Notes under the pieces: generated by a model | The model's input: the letters and a program-made list of their open reading frames with translations, nothing else | What the model was told of the DNA's origin: nothing | Database searches by the model: none | Made by a program: the position numbers and the translations under genes | Shown here: positions 1-8,957 of the stretch, piece after piece | How positions within the stretch are numbered: the stretch's first letter is position 1 | Layout of the letters: every line of letters starts with the position of its first letter | DNA from: Caldinitratiruptor microaerophilus | Lineage (GTDB): Bacteria > Bacillota > Sulfobacillia > Symbiobacteriales > ZC4RG38 | Direction of reading: 5' to 3' | Assembly: GCF_025999835.1 (NCBI RefSeq) | Contig: NZ_AP025628.1 | Span: 930,001 to 994,000 of the forward strand | Length of the DNA stretch: 64,000 nt

Positions 1-342
1 GGGGTGCTGCACGGGACCGAGATCGTCTACCTCGACAAGGTGGAGAGCGACACGGCCACAGTCCGCATGGCGGCGACGATCGGCGGGCGGATGCCGGTCC
101 ACTCGACGGCCATCGGCAAGGCGATCCTGGCCCACCTGCCGGAGGACGACGTCAGGGCCCTGCTGGCTCGGACGGGCCTTCCCGCCCGGACCCCCCGGAC
201 CATCACCGACATGGAGGTCCTCATCGACCAGTTGCGGCTGGTCCGCCGCAGCGGCTGGGCGCTGGACGATACCGAGAACGAGGAGGGGATCCGCGCGCAG
301 CCTCCGGAGCGCGCGGTCGCCGGCCGTCACGCCGGCGGATCC
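1..342 (+). pseudogene. IclR-family regulator, C-terminal effector-domain remnant
   Basis: The frame is open at the left window edge and encodes the middle of an IclR effector-binding domain, with the family's typical VYLDKVES, HSTAIGKAILAHLP and GWALDDTENEEGIR stretches. Family members continue for about 60 more residues after EEGIR with a CVAAP-type strand. Here the sequence instead passes into Arg/Gly-rich filler and runs in frame into the DinB-like gene. An inverted pair, GGATCCGC (287-294) and GCGGATCC (335-342), brackets the point where similarity is lost. I read this as a 3'-deleted regulator gene. A genuine IclR-DinB fusion is less likely because the DinB part has its own ribosome site and start. 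The N-terminal helix-turn-helix lies outside the window. Confidence 0.65.
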
Positions 343-366
343 GAAGGCAATGGAGGGGTCACTCCG

Positions 367-867
367 ATGACGGCGGACGATCTGAGTCGCCTCATGGCCT
401 ACCGCCTCTGGGCACGCGGCCGGGTGCTGGCGAGCCTCGAAGTCCTCCCGGCCCAGACCTTCACGGCGCCGGCCGTCAGCAGCTTCCCGTCGATCCGCGA
501 CACGCTCGTGCACATCCTCAGCGCCGACATGATCTGGGTCTCCCGGCTGGGCGGCGTCTCCCCGGACGCCCACCTCCAGCCCGGGGACCACCCCGACCTG
601 GCCTCGCTCCAGGCGCGCTGGGAGGTGGTGGACCGGGCCCTGCGCGCCGCCGTCGAAGGACCCCCTCCCGCCGACCCCGGCCGGGTGGTGACCTATCGCA
701 CCACCGCGGGCGTCGAGTACCGCCAGCCCCTCGGCCAGATCGTCCAGCACCTCGTCAACCACCAGACCTACCACCTGGGGCAGGTGGCCACGCTCGTCCG
801 CCAGTTCGGCGGCCGGCCGCCAACGATCGACCTCGCCGTGTTCGATCGCGAGGGGGGTGCCGGATGA
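367..867 (+). CDS. DinB/YfiT-like four-helix metalloprotein
   Basis: A 166-residue protein of the DinB/YfiT-like superfamily, cytosolic four-helix bundles that usually bind a divalent metal through three histidines. Visible marks are the LMAYRLWARGRVL first helix, the DTLVHILSADMIWVSRL second helix with its histidine, and the C-terminal NHQTYHLGQV helix with two more. Members include putative thiol-dependent transferases and hydrolases; the substrate here cannot be told. The ATG at 367 is chosen because GGAGGGG lies at 352-358 with 8-base spacing, although the frame is open upstream into the IclR remnant. DNA-damage induction is known only for the Bacillus namesake and should not be assumed. 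Confidence 0.75.
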   Translation: MTADDLSRLMAYRLWARGRVLASLEVLPAQTFTAPAVSSFPSIRDTLVHILSADMIWVSRLGGVSPDAHLQPGDHPDLASLQARWEVVDRALRAAVEGPPPADPGRVVTYRTTAGVEYRQPLGQIVQHLVNHQTYHLGQVATLVRQFGGRPPTIDLAVFDREGGAG

Positions 868-1131
868 GGGAATCTTGAGGGTCCGATGCGACGCACCCGA
901 GAGGGCGCGTACCAGGGCGCCATCCCGGGTGTGTCGCTGGGCCATCCGCGCATACGGCGTGAAGACCACGAAGCATCGAAGAACCCGCCAGGGCGTACAG
1001 TGTGGGCTATCGCAACCGTTGCGCGGGGCACGAGAACGATGGCCACCGCCGACGGGCATCCGTGCTGGTGCGGCCGGCGTACCCTTCGGGGGCAATCGAG
1101 GAACTGTACAGCCACTTCCGTCACGAAACGC
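868..1131. other. intergenic stretch, no gene seen
   Basis: No frame here has a start, ribosome site and protein-like composition together. The longer open frames are arginine/proline-rich GC artefacts. The stretch ends in the promoter of the GntR-type regulator. Confidence 0.5.
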
Positions 1132-1158
1132 TTGACATCCAGGCCAATCAGGTATACT
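1132..1158 (+). promoter_or_regulatory. sigma-A-type promoter of the fadR-like gene
   Basis: TTGACA at 1132-1137 and TATACT at 1153-1158 with a 15-base spacer, slightly shorter than the usual 17. Predicted transcription starts about 30 bases before the regulator's ATG. Just after the -10 lies TTTCATTGATCAC with a central TGATCA palindrome (1167-1172), a plausible operator for autoregulation by the GntR/FadR protein; that role is inferred. Confidence 0.6.
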
Positions 1159-1195
1159 GATTTCATTGATCACACGGTCGGTAGAGGGAGGGGTG

Positions 1196-1981
1196 ATGTC
1201 CCTGGACTCCGCCAGCCGCCACCCCGAGCCCGCATTCCTCGCACAAAGCCGGTCGCGCCGGCGCCCGCTCCACCAGAGCCAGTTGCTGGCGGATCAGTTG
1301 CGCGAGCACATCGCCGCTGCCGCGCTTCCGGAGGGCGCGCGGCTGCCGAGCGAGCGGGAACTGATGCAGGCCACGGGTTACAGCCGGGCCACCGTGCGGG
1401 AAGCCCTCCGGCTGCTGGCCGACCAGGGCCTGGTCCGGACGCGGCCGGGGCCGAACGGAGGGGTCTTTGTCGCCCGGCCCGGCCCGGACCGGCTGGCCCA
1501 TTCGCTCGGGATCCTCCTGGAGGCGTCGCACGTGGACCTGGCCCAGCTCCTCGAAGCACGGGTCGAGCTGGAGTCCGCGGCGGCCCGTCTCGCCGCCGCC
1601 CGCATCACGGACGACGAGCTCCGTGCCCTGCGCGAGTCGTGCGGCCGGTTCGCCGCGGCCGTGGAGCGAGCAGACCTCGACGCCTGCGTGGAGGAGAACC
1701 TCGAGTTCCACGTTCGCGTGGTGGCAGCAAGCCACAACGAGGTCCTCGTACTGCTTCACGATGCCATCCGGGAGCTGGTCCGGGTTTCGACCCGGGATCC
1801 CGTGTACAGCCTGGAAGTCCAGCGGCAGGTCGTGCGGGCGCACGATCGGATCGTGGACGCACTGGAGGCACGCGACGCGGAGGCGGCAGCTCGTCGGGTT
1901 CGCAAGCACCTCGCAGCCTTCGAGGTTTACCTGCAGCAGACGAACCAGTACGAACTGCTGCGGCGGCGGTTTCGACTCTAG
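1196..1981 (+). CDS. GntR/FadR-family transcriptional regulator (FCD domain)
   Basis: A 261-residue regulator. Residues about 28-92 form a GntR winged helix with the signature LPSERELMQATGYSRATVRE. Residues about 105-240 form an all-helical FCD effector domain, seen in LLEARVELESAAARLAA and in the histidines of NLEFHVRVVAASHNE and RAHDRIVDAL that normally hold a metal or carboxylate. FadR-type proteins sense organic acids or acyl-CoAs and repress adjacent catabolic genes, so it probably controls the acyl-CoA run that follows. The ATG at 1196 follows GGAGG (1187-1191); the frame opens further upstream only at a TTG overlapping the promoter. Confidence 0.85.
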   Translation: MSLDSASRHPEPAFLAQSRSRRRPLHQSQLLADQLREHIAAAALPEGARLPSERELMQATGYSRATVREALRLLADQGLVRTRPGPNGGVFVARPGPDRLAHSLGILLEASHVDLAQLLEARVELESAAARLAAARITDDELRALRESCGRFAAAVERADLDACVEENLEFHVRVVAASHNEVLVLLHDAIRELVRVSTRDPVYSLEVQRQVVRAHDRIVDALEARDAEAAARRVRKHLAAFEVYLQQTNQYELLRRRFRL

Positions 1982-2014
1982 GAGGCCGAGGACCGACGCG
2001 GGGAGGGGACCGAC

Positions 2015-3163
2015 TTGGCAGGCGTGGGATTGCCGCCAGAGCACGAAGCACTCGCAGAGGCCGCGCTACAATTCGCACGTCAGATCATCGGGCCAGTGGC
2101 AGAAACGATCGATCGCGAAGACACGTTCCCCGTTGCAGTATGGAAGCAACTGGCAGAGCAGGGGTACACGGGGCTCGGAATCCCCGAGGAGTACGGAGGG
2201 AGCGGGGGCGACGTCCTGGCGGCGGCTCTGGTCGGTTGGGCGCTCACCCGTGCGAGCCCGGCCGTGGCGCTCTCCTACGGGGCGCATCTCAATCTCTGCG
2301 CCCACAACCTCTATCGCAACGGCAACGAGGATCAGCGCAGGCGGTACCTCCCGCGCCTGGCCAGGGGGGAGTGGATCGGCGCCCTCGGTCTGACGGAGCC
2401 CAACGCCGGATCGGACGCCACCGGCATTCGCGCGACGGCCCGCCGGGAGGGCGACGTGTACGTCCTCAACGGTACCAAGATGTTCATCACCAACGGTCCG
2501 GTCGCCGACGTGGTGCTGGTCTACGCGAAGACCCGGCCGGACCTGGGACAGCGCGGGATCAGCGCGTTCATCGTCGAGCGGACGTTCCCCGGCTTCCGGG
2601 TGGCTCAGACCCTCGACAAGCTGGGGATGCGCGGCTCACCCACCGGGGAGCTGGTCTTCGAAGACTGCCGCGTTCCGGCAGAGAACCTGTTGGGGCAGGA
2701 GAACGAGGGCCTGCGCATCATGATGAGCGGCCTTGACATGGAGCGGGCGTTTTTCGCCTGGGCGGGGGTGGGCATCGCCGAGGAGGCCTTTGAGCTCGCC
2801 CTTCGCTACGCCACCCAGCGGGAACAGTTCGGACGCCGGATCGGAGAGTTCCAGCTCATTCAGGCCAAGCTGTCCGACATGTACACCGGGATCCAGGCGG
2901 CACGGCTCCTGGCGCTTCACGCCTTGCAGCTCGTCCAGGAAGGGCGCAGGGCGAGCAAGGAAGCCGCGGCCGCTCTGCTGTTCGCGAGCCAGGTTGCCCG
3001 GCGAGCGACGGACGAGGCCGTACAGATCCACGGAGGCTACGGGTACGTCCGCGGCTCCGTCGTCGAGCGGCTGTTCCGCGACGCCAAGCTCATGGACATC
3101 GGTGCCGGGACGAACGAGATCCGCCGGACGCTGCTGGCGAGGGAACTTCTGGGCCTGCGGTGA
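2015..3163 (+). CDS. acyl-CoA dehydrogenase, isovaleryl/citronellyl-CoA type
   Basis: A 382-residue FAD enzyme that introduces an alpha-beta double bond into an acyl-CoA and passes electrons to ETF. Domain order is normal: N-terminal helices, central beta domain with GLTEPNAGSD and KMFITNG, C-terminal helices with REQFGRRIGEFQLIQAKL. Most acyl-CoA dehydrogenases carry the catalytic Glu in a YEGT-like motif; here that site reads IGAGT. The alternative Glu is present as Glu243 in GLDMERAFFA, the arrangement of isovaleryl-CoA dehydrogenase. This points to methyl-branched substrates and fits the Liu/Atu-like neighbours. TTG start at 2015 is set by GGGAGGGG at 2001-2008. Confidence 0.9.
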   Translation: MAGVGLPPEHEALAEAALQFARQIIGPVAETIDREDTFPVAVWKQLAEQGYTGLGIPEEYGGSGGDVLAAALVGWALTRASPAVALSYGAHLNLCAHNLYRNGNEDQRRRYLPRLARGEWIGALGLTEPNAGSDATGIRATARREGDVYVLNGTKMFITNGPVADVVLVYAKTRPDLGQRGISAFIVERTFPGFRVAQTLDKLGMRGSPTGELVFEDCRVPAENLLGQENEGLRIMMSGLDMERAFFAWAGVGIAEEAFELALRYATQREQFGRRIGEFQLIQAKLSDMYTGIQAARLLALHALQLVQEGRRASKEAAAALLFASQVARRATDEAVQIHGGYGYVRGSVVERLFRDAKLMDIGAGTNEIRRTLLARELLGLR

Positions 3164-3206
3164 CCTGTGGAGCCTGATTGGGAGAGGGAGAAGGGAGGAA
3201 GGAACT

Positions 3207-4778
3207 ATGCCCACCGGCCTCGAGATGAACCTCCTCCGCCGGTTCAACGTGGGCGACATCTTGCGGCGAAGCGCCCTCCGCACCCCTGACCGCCCGGCCC
3301 TGCGCTTCGGGGGCCGCAACATCTCGTACGCCGACCTGGACGGCATGGCCAACCGGGTGGGCAACGCTTTCCGGGCTCGGGGCGTTCAGCCCGGCGATGT
3401 CGTCGCCGTCCTGGCACTGAACTCCCCCGAGTTCGTCGCGACCTGGTTTGGCCTGGCCCGGATCGGCGCGGTCCTGCTACCGGTGAACGCCATGCTGCGA
3501 GGCCCGGAGATCTCCGCCATCCTGCGCCGGGCGCGGGTGAGAGGTCTCATCGTCGAGGAGGTCCTCCACCCCCTGGTCCAGACCGAAGCCGAGACGCTGG
3601 CGTCCGTTCCCTTCCGCTTCTGGCTGCCTTCCGGGCAGGCGGCGGACCCTCCGTCCGGTTGGGAAAGCTACCCTGCCGTGTTGAACGAGGCGGCGCCGGA
3701 GTTCCCGGAGGTCCAGGTGGAAAACGAGGCGCCGGCCACGCTCCTCTTCACGAGTGGAACAGAGTCAGCGCCCAAGGGTGTCGTCAACACCCATCTCAAC
3801 TGGTACGCCGCACTTCTCTCCGCCCTGGCCGACCTTGAGCTCAACCGCCGCCACCGGCCGCTGCTGGCGCTTCCCCTGTTCCACGTCGCCGGGCTCTACC
3901 TGCTTCTCGGGACCCTGGCGACGGGGGCCACGGGTGTGCTCCTCCGCCGGATCGACGGCGCGGAGGTGGTCTCGGCCATCGAGTCGGAGCAGGTGACCTA
4001 CCTGGTGCTGCCCGCCACGGCCTACGCCGGCCTTCTGCGCCTGCCCGACCTCGAACGGCGAAACCTCGGTTCACTCCGGCGGTGCGTGGTGTTCCAGTAC
4101 CTGCCCGGCGAGGCGCTCGACCGCTGGCTGCAGTTGGTGCCGCAGGCAGAGTGGGTAGGGTATTGGGGCCAGTCCGAACTCACGCCGCTGGGGGCGAGCA
4201 CCCCGCCGGAGGAACTCCGGGAACACCGGAGCCGTCCGGACCCGATCGGGAGGGCGCATCTGCCACTGGAGGTCCGCCTGGTCGACGGGGACGACCGGCC
4301 GGTTCCCCCGGGACAGGTCGGCGAACTGGTGGTCCGGGGTCCGGCGGTCATGGCCGGGTACTTCGACGACCCCGAGCGCACGGCGCAGGCGTTCCGGGGC
4401 GGGTGGCATCACACCGGGGACCTGGCTGTGGCCGACGAGGACGGCTTCCTCTACTTCGTGGACCGCCTGAAGGACATCGTCAAGACGGGGGGCGAGAACG
4501 TCTCGTCCCAGGAGGTGGAGGAGGTCATTGCCCGTCATCCCGCCGTCGCCGAGGTGAGCGTGATCGGGATTCCCGACCCCTACTGGGTCGAGGCCGTCGC
4601 GGCGGTGGTGGTCCGCCGGGGCCCGGTGACCGAGGAAGACATCATCCAGCACTGCCGTGCCCACCTGGCCTCCTTCAAGGTGCCGAAGCAGGTCTTCTTC
4701 GTGGAGGACCTCCCCCGGAGTCCGAGCGGCAAGATCCTGAAGCGCGAGCTGAAGCAGAAGTACGGTGGAAAGGCGTGA
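3207..4778 (+). CDS. AMP-forming acyl-CoA ligase
   Basis: A 523-residue adenylate-forming ligase that activates a carboxylic acid to its CoA thioester through an acyl-AMP. The phosphate loop reads LLFTSGTESAPKGVV, the A5-like region YWGQSELTPLG, the hinge TGDLA, and the catalytic lysine is in SPSGKILKRELK. The nucleotide loop is unusual in having ESAP where many members have GxP. It probably makes the CoA ester used by the upstream dehydrogenase. ATG 3207 follows AGGGAGGAAGGAA; the open frame extends upstream over the dehydrogenase but is a shadow there. Confidence 0.88.
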   Translation: MPTGLEMNLLRRFNVGDILRRSALRTPDRPALRFGGRNISYADLDGMANRVGNAFRARGVQPGDVVAVLALNSPEFVATWFGLARIGAVLLPVNAMLRGPEISAILRRARVRGLIVEEVLHPLVQTEAETLASVPFRFWLPSGQAADPPSGWESYPAVLNEAAPEFPEVQVENEAPATLLFTSGTESAPKGVVNTHLNWYAALLSALADLELNRRHRPLLALPLFHVAGLYLLLGTLATGATGVLLRRIDGAEVVSAIESEQVTYLVLPATAYAGLLRLPDLERRNLGSLRRCVVFQYLPGEALDRWLQLVPQAEWVGYWGQSELTPLGASTPPEELREHRSRPDPIGRAHLPLEVRLVDGDDRPVPPGQVGELVVRGPAVMAGYFDDPERTAQAFRGGWHHTGDLAVADEDGFLYFVDRLKDIVKTGGENVSSQEVEEVIARHPAVAEVSVIGIPDPYWVEAVAAVVVRRGPVTEEDIIQHCRAHLASFKVPKQVFFVEDLPRSPSGKILKRELKQKYGGKA

Positions 4779-4782
4779 CCGG

Positions 4783-5586
4783 ATGCTAAGACGTCGTGTA
4801 GAGAACGGAGTATGTTGGCTGAGCCTCGACCGGCCGGAACGCCGCAACGCCCTCGGCTCCGAGCTCATGTCGGCCCTGGAGGACGCCCTGCGGGACGCCG
4901 CCCGTGACCCCGCCGTCCGGGCGATCCTTCTCACCGGCGAGGGGGAGAGCTTCTGCGCGGGCGGGGACCTCGACGAGTTCCGGACGTACGGTTCGCTGGA
5001 TCCGACGGCTCTGTACGAACGAGCCCGCGGTGGCACGGGCCTCCTGCGCCTCGCCTTCGAGCTGACGACCCCGCTCGTGGTGGCGGCCCACGGCCACGCG
5101 CTGGCCGGGGGCATGGGCCTCGTGGCGATGGCTCACGTGGCGCTGGCCGCCGAGGGAACCGTGTTCGGCCTCACCGAGATCCAGGTAGGCCTGTTCCCGT
5201 ACACGATCCTGCCCCTGGTGGTGCGGGCGGTGGGGCCCCGCAGGGCCCTCGAACTGGCCCTCACGGGGCGCCGGTTCCAGGCGCAGGAGGCGCTCGGGAT
5301 GGGACTGGTGCACCGGGTGGTGCCGCGGGACCAGTTGCTCGGGGCGGCACAGGAGGTGGCACTCGAACTGGCCGGCCGCAGCCCGGTGGCGGTGCAGACC
5401 GGCCTGGAGGCGTGGAACGCCCTGAGGACCTGGGACCCGGGCCCGGCGCTCGATCACCTCAGCCTGCTTCGCAACGTGGCATTCGGCAGCCCTCAACTCC
5501 GCGCGGGCATCGAGCGGTTCCTGGGCCGGCGCCGGGGCTCCGGAGACGGGGACGCCGGCACAGGTGGGGCGGGGGGACGCGAATGA
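4783..5586 (+). CDS. enoyl-CoA hydratase/isomerase family protein
   Basis: A 267-residue crotonase-fold protein. The first oxyanion-hole strand reads SFCAGGDLDEF and the second ALAGGMGLVAMAHVALA. A glutamate lies in FGLTEIQVGLFPY at the position of a catalytic acid, supporting hydration rather than pure isomerisation. In Liu/Atu pathways the matching enzyme hydrates 3-methylglutaconyl-CoA or isohexenylglutaconyl-CoA. The start could be ATG 4783 or GTG 4765; I prefer 4783 because GGAAAGG precedes it. The stop overlaps the next gene's start (ATGA). Confidence 0.88.
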   Translation: MLRRRVENGVCWLSLDRPERRNALGSELMSALEDALRDAARDPAVRAILLTGEGESFCAGGDLDEFRTYGSLDPTALYERARGGTGLLRLAFELTTPLVVAAHGHALAGGMGLVAMAHVALAAEGTVFGLTEIQVGLFPYTILPLVVRAVGPRRALELALTGRRFQAQEALGMGLVHRVVPRDQLLGAAQEVALELAGRSPVAVQTGLEAWNALRTWDPGPALDHLSLLRNVAFGSPQLRAGIERFLGRRRGSGDGDAGTGGAGGRE

Positions 5587-6983
5587 GGACGGTACGGATC
5601 GGCGGAGGGCTGGGCTTCTACGGGGACAGCCTCGTTCCGGCGCTTGAGATGGCGGAGCGGGGGGAAGTCCAGTACATCGCCTTCGACCACCTGGCGGAGC
5701 TGACCCTGGCGATCCTCCAGAAGGATAGGCAACGGGATCCTTCGCTCGGTTACACCCGGGACCTGATCCCTCTCATGGCGTCGATTCTCCCCGTGGCCCG
5801 CCGCAAGGGGATCCGTCTCGTGACGAACGCCGGCGGACTGAACCCACTCGAGGCTGCGCAGGTGGTGGCCCGCCTGGCCGGGCAGCTCGGCCTGTCCCTG
5901 CGGATCGGGGTGGTGGCGGGCGACGACCTGCTGGGCCGCCTCGACGAACTGCGTGGAGCCGGCGCCGACCTGGCGCACGCGGATACGGGCGAGCCGCTGG
6001 AGACGGTCCGGGACCGGCTGGTCTTCGCCAACGCCTACCTGGGAGCGCTGCCGATCGCCCGGGCGTTGGCCCAGGGGGCTCATGTGGTCATCACCGGCCG
6101 TGTGGCGGACAGTGCCCTGTTCCTGGGACCCATCCTGCATGAGTTGGGCTGGGTTCTCCCGGCTCCCGGAGGCGCAGAACCGGACGCTTCGCCGGCGGCC
6201 TGGGATCGGATCGCCGTCGGGGTGGTGGCTGGGCACCTCCTGGAGTGCTCCGGTCAGGTGACCGGCGGGAACCACAGCGGCAACTGGGCCGAGGTGCCGG
6301 ACCTCGACCGGATTGGCTTTCCCGTCGCCGAGGTGGGAGAGGACGGGACACTTCGGATCACCAAGGTACCCGGGACGGGCGGCCGGGTGAACTTCGACAC
6401 CGTGCGGGAGCAGCTCCTGTACGAGGTGCACGACCCCTCCGCGTATCACACGCCGGACGTGACGGTGGATCTCACAGGCGTCGAACTGGACGAGGTCGGG
6501 CCCGACACGGTCCGGGTGCGCGGTGTGCGGGGCCGCAGGCCTCCGTCCGCGTACAAGGTCGTCATGGGCTACCGGGACGGCTTCCTGGGGCAGGGGGTCG
6601 TGGGCTTCTCCTGGCCCGACGCGCTCCGCAAGGCGGAGGCGGCGGCGGAGATCCTCCGCCGCCAGGCCGGCGCCCGCCGGCTGCCGATCGAGGAGTTCCG
6701 GGTCGAGTACCTGGGCCTGGACTCCCTGCACGGCCCCCTGGCGAGCCGCCGGCACGCCGAGGACCTCAACGAGGTGTACCTCCGGGTCGCCGTCCGCACC
6801 CGGAGCCGTGAGGCCGCTGAAGCCTTCGCCCGCCTGCTCCCGCCCCTCGGTCTCAGCGGCCCTCCCACGGCCAGCGGGTTCATCGGCGTCGACCGGGTGC
6901 GGGAGCTGCTGGGCGTCTGGCCTACCCGTGTGCCGCGGGAATGGGTCGACCCGTTTGTGGAGGTCCAGGTCATGGAAGTGTGA
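5583..6983 (+). CDS. atuA: acyclic terpene utilization AtuA-type protein (DUF1446)
   Basis: A 466-residue protein of the AtuA family, whose members occur in terpene and branched-acid catabolic operons. Biochemical function is not established. Recognisable stretches are the N-terminal IGGGLGFYGDSL, FDHLAELTLAIL, LVTNAGGLNP and the ITGRVADSALFLGP segment. The C-terminal ferredoxin-like domain often fused in proteobacterial AtuA is absent here and is supplied by the next gene. The start overlaps the hydratase stop by an ATGA junction, so the two are probably translationally coupled. Confidence 0.85.
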   Translation: MRTVRIGGGLGFYGDSLVPALEMAERGEVQYIAFDHLAELTLAILQKDRQRDPSLGYTRDLIPLMASILPVARRKGIRLVTNAGGLNPLEAAQVVARLAGQLGLSLRIGVVAGDDLLGRLDELRGAGADLAHADTGEPLETVRDRLVFANAYLGALPIARALAQGAHVVITGRVADSALFLGPILHELGWVLPAPGGAEPDASPAAWDRIAVGVVAGHLLECSGQVTGGNHSGNWAEVPDLDRIGFPVAEVGEDGTLRITKVPGTGGRVNFDTVREQLLYEVHDPSAYHTPDVTVDLTGVELDEVGPDTVRVRGVRGRRPPSAYKVVMGYRDGFLGQGVVGFSWPDALRKAEAAAEILRRQAGARRLPIEEFRVEYLGLDSLHGPLASRRHAEDLNEVYLRVAVRTRSREAAEAFARLLPPLGLSGPPTASGFIGVDRVRELLGVWPTRVPREWVDPFVEVQVMEV

Positions 6984-7031
6984 CCCGGTGAGTTCGGCGC
7001 AGAGGATTGACGGACGAGGGGAGGCTCACGG

Positions 7032-7397
7032 GTGCGGCTACAGTTGGTGCAGATTGCCACAGCACGTGCCGGAGACAAGGGGGATATCGCGGACATCAGC
7101 CTCTTCGCCCCCAACAAGGAAACGTACGAGGTACTGGAGCGGCAGGTGACGGCCGATCGAGTTCGCGCCCACTTCGAGGGGGTGGTCCGGGGCCCAGTCT
7201 TCCGTTACGAGCTTCCCCTCCTGCGAGCGCTGAAGTTCGTCCTCCACGGGGCGCTCGACGGCGGCGCTGCCCGGTCGCTGAGGGCGGACAACCTCGGCAA
7301 GACGCTGGGGGCCGCACTTCTGCGCATGGAGATCGACTGGCCGGAGGGCGTGCCGGCACGTGCTGCAGGGAAGCGTCGCGAGGAGGGAGGCCGGTGA
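7032..7397 (+). CDS. AtuA-associated small ferredoxin-fold protein
   Basis: A 121-residue protein matching the small domain that follows DUF1446 in longer AtuA proteins, opening with LVQIATARAGDKGDIADISLF. Despite the fold name no iron-sulfur cysteine cluster is visible. It probably forms a complex with the preceding AtuA subunit. GTG 7032 has GAGGGGAGG at 7017-7025. The last bases overlap the carboxyltransferase start (GTGA), continuing the coupled operon. Confidence 0.8.
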   Translation: MRLQLVQIATARAGDKGDIADISLFAPNKETYEVLERQVTADRVRAHFEGVVRGPVFRYELPLLRALKFVLHGALDGGAARSLRADNLGKTLGAALLRMEIDWPEGVPARAAGKRREEGGR

Positions 7398-8929
7398 GTT
7401 CCCCCATCGAGCGCCTGCACGCAGAGCGCGCCCGCATCATGGCCGGCGGGCGTGAACAGTACCACCGTCAGCTCGCCGAGCAGGGCAAGATGTTCGTTCG
7501 CCGGCGCCTGGAGCGACTTTTCGGGCCCGGCGGCATCGAGTGGGAGGACGGCCTCTTCGCCGAGGTGCAGAACCCCGAGTTGCCGGCGGACGCGGTGGTC
7601 ACTGGCGTCGGACGGGTCGGCGATCGCCGCGTCGCGTTCGCCGCGACGGATTCGACCGTCAAGGCCGGCTCCATGGGCCCCAAGTCCGTCGAGAAGATCC
7701 TGCGCATCCAGGAGACCGCGATGCGACTCGGCATCCCGATCCTCTACCTGATGGACTCGGCCGGCGCCCGCATCGTGGACCAGGTGCGCAACTTTCCGGG
7801 ACGCAGGCACGGGGGGCGGATCTTCTACAACCAGGTGCACATGTCCGGCGTGGTTCCGCAGATCAGCGTCCTGTTCGGGCCGTCCCCGGCGGGGGCAGCA
7901 TACATTCCGGCGTTCTCGGACGTCGTGATCATGGTCGAGGGCCAGGCGAGCGCCTACCTCGGGTCTCCCCGCATGGCGGAGATGGCCATCGGCGAGAAGG
8001 TCACCCTGGAGGAGATGGGCGGAGCCCGGATGCACTGCACGGTGAGCGGCCTGGGCGACTTCCTCGTCGAGTCGGAGGAGGAAGCCATCCGCCTGGTGCA
8101 GGCGTACCTCAGCTACATGCCGTCGAACTGGCAGGAGCTCCCACCCCTGGCGGAACCCCAACCGCCGGAGGAAGGGATCGACCTCGAGACGACCGTGCCC
8201 GCCGACCAGAACCGGCCGTTCGACATGTATGCCTTCATCCGGGGACTCGTGGACGCCGGCTCGTTCCTGGAGGTGAAACGGCTCTTCGCCCCCGAGTTGA
8301 TCACGGGGCTGGCCCGCCTCGGGGGCCAGGTCGTCGGCGTCGTGGCGAACCAGCCGCGCGTGAAGGGGGGGACCCTGTTCGTCGATTCCGCGGACAAGGG
8401 GGCCCGGTTCATCTGGCTCTGCAACGCCTACAACATCCCTCTCCTGTTCCTCGCCGACGTCCCCGGCTTCATGATCGGGTCGGCGGTGGAGCGTCAGGGC
8501 ATCATCCGTCACGGCGCCAAGATGATCGCCGCCGTCTCCGAGGCGACCGTGCCGAAGATCTCGGTGATCGTGCGAAAGTGCTACGGCGCCGGCCTGTACG
8601 CCATGGCTGGTCCGGCCTTCGGCACCGATGCGGTCCTGGCCTTGCCCTCGGCGCAGGTGGCGGTGATGGGGCCCGAGGCGGCCGTGAACGCGGTCTTCTA
8701 CAACGACATCCAGGCCATCCCGGATCCCGACGAGCGCCGTCGCTTCGTCGCCGAGCAGAGGGAGCGGTACGCCAGGGACATCGACATCTTCCGCCTGGCG
8801 GGCGAGCTGATCGTGGACGACATCGTCGCTCCGTCCGAACTTCGCGACCAGTTGATCCGGCGGTTCCGGGCGCTGCGCGGCCGGCGAGGCACGCTGCCGG
8901 CGAAGCACTGCCCGGTACACCCCGTGTGA
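7394..8929 (+). CDS. acyl-CoA carboxylase carboxyltransferase (beta) subunit
   Basis: A 511-residue carboxyltransferase of the propionyl-, methylcrotonyl- and geranyl-CoA carboxylase type, which moves CO2 from carboxybiotin to an acyl-CoA. Both crotonase-like halves are present: the N-half with YLMDSAGARI and FGPSPAGAAYIPAFSD, the C-half with PLLFLADVPGFMIG, KCYGAGLYAMAG and QVAVMGPEAAVNAVF. Length is normal. The gene is followed by a free biotinyl protein, but no biotin carboxylase lies in this operon or window, so that subunit must come from elsewhere. Neighbours favour methylcrotonyl- or geranyl-CoA as substrate. Confidence 0.9.
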   Translation: MSSPIERLHAERARIMAGGREQYHRQLAEQGKMFVRRRLERLFGPGGIEWEDGLFAEVQNPELPADAVVTGVGRVGDRRVAFAATDSTVKAGSMGPKSVEKILRIQETAMRLGIPILYLMDSAGARIVDQVRNFPGRRHGGRIFYNQVHMSGVVPQISVLFGPSPAGAAYIPAFSDVVIMVEGQASAYLGSPRMAEMAIGEKVTLEEMGGARMHCTVSGLGDFLVESEEEAIRLVQAYLSYMPSNWQELPPLAEPQPPEEGIDLETTVPADQNRPFDMYAFIRGLVDAGSFLEVKRLFAPELITGLARLGGQVVGVVANQPRVKGGTLFVDSADKGARFIWLCNAYNIPLLFLADVPGFMIGSAVERQGIIRHGAKMIAAVSEATVPKISVIVRKCYGAGLYAMAGPAFGTDAVLALPSAQVAVMGPEAAVNAVFYNDIQAIPDPDERRRFVAEQRERYARDIDIFRLAGELIVDDIVAPSELRDQLIRRFRALRGRRGTLPAKHCPVHPV

Positions 8930-8957
8930 AACAGAAAAGGAGGCAGGGTTCATTCCC

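Noticed and set aside
988-1159. short frame before the GntR gene ending in a plausible-looking C-terminus
   Set aside because: No start codon or ribosome site; its 3' end overlaps the promoter. Probably chance.
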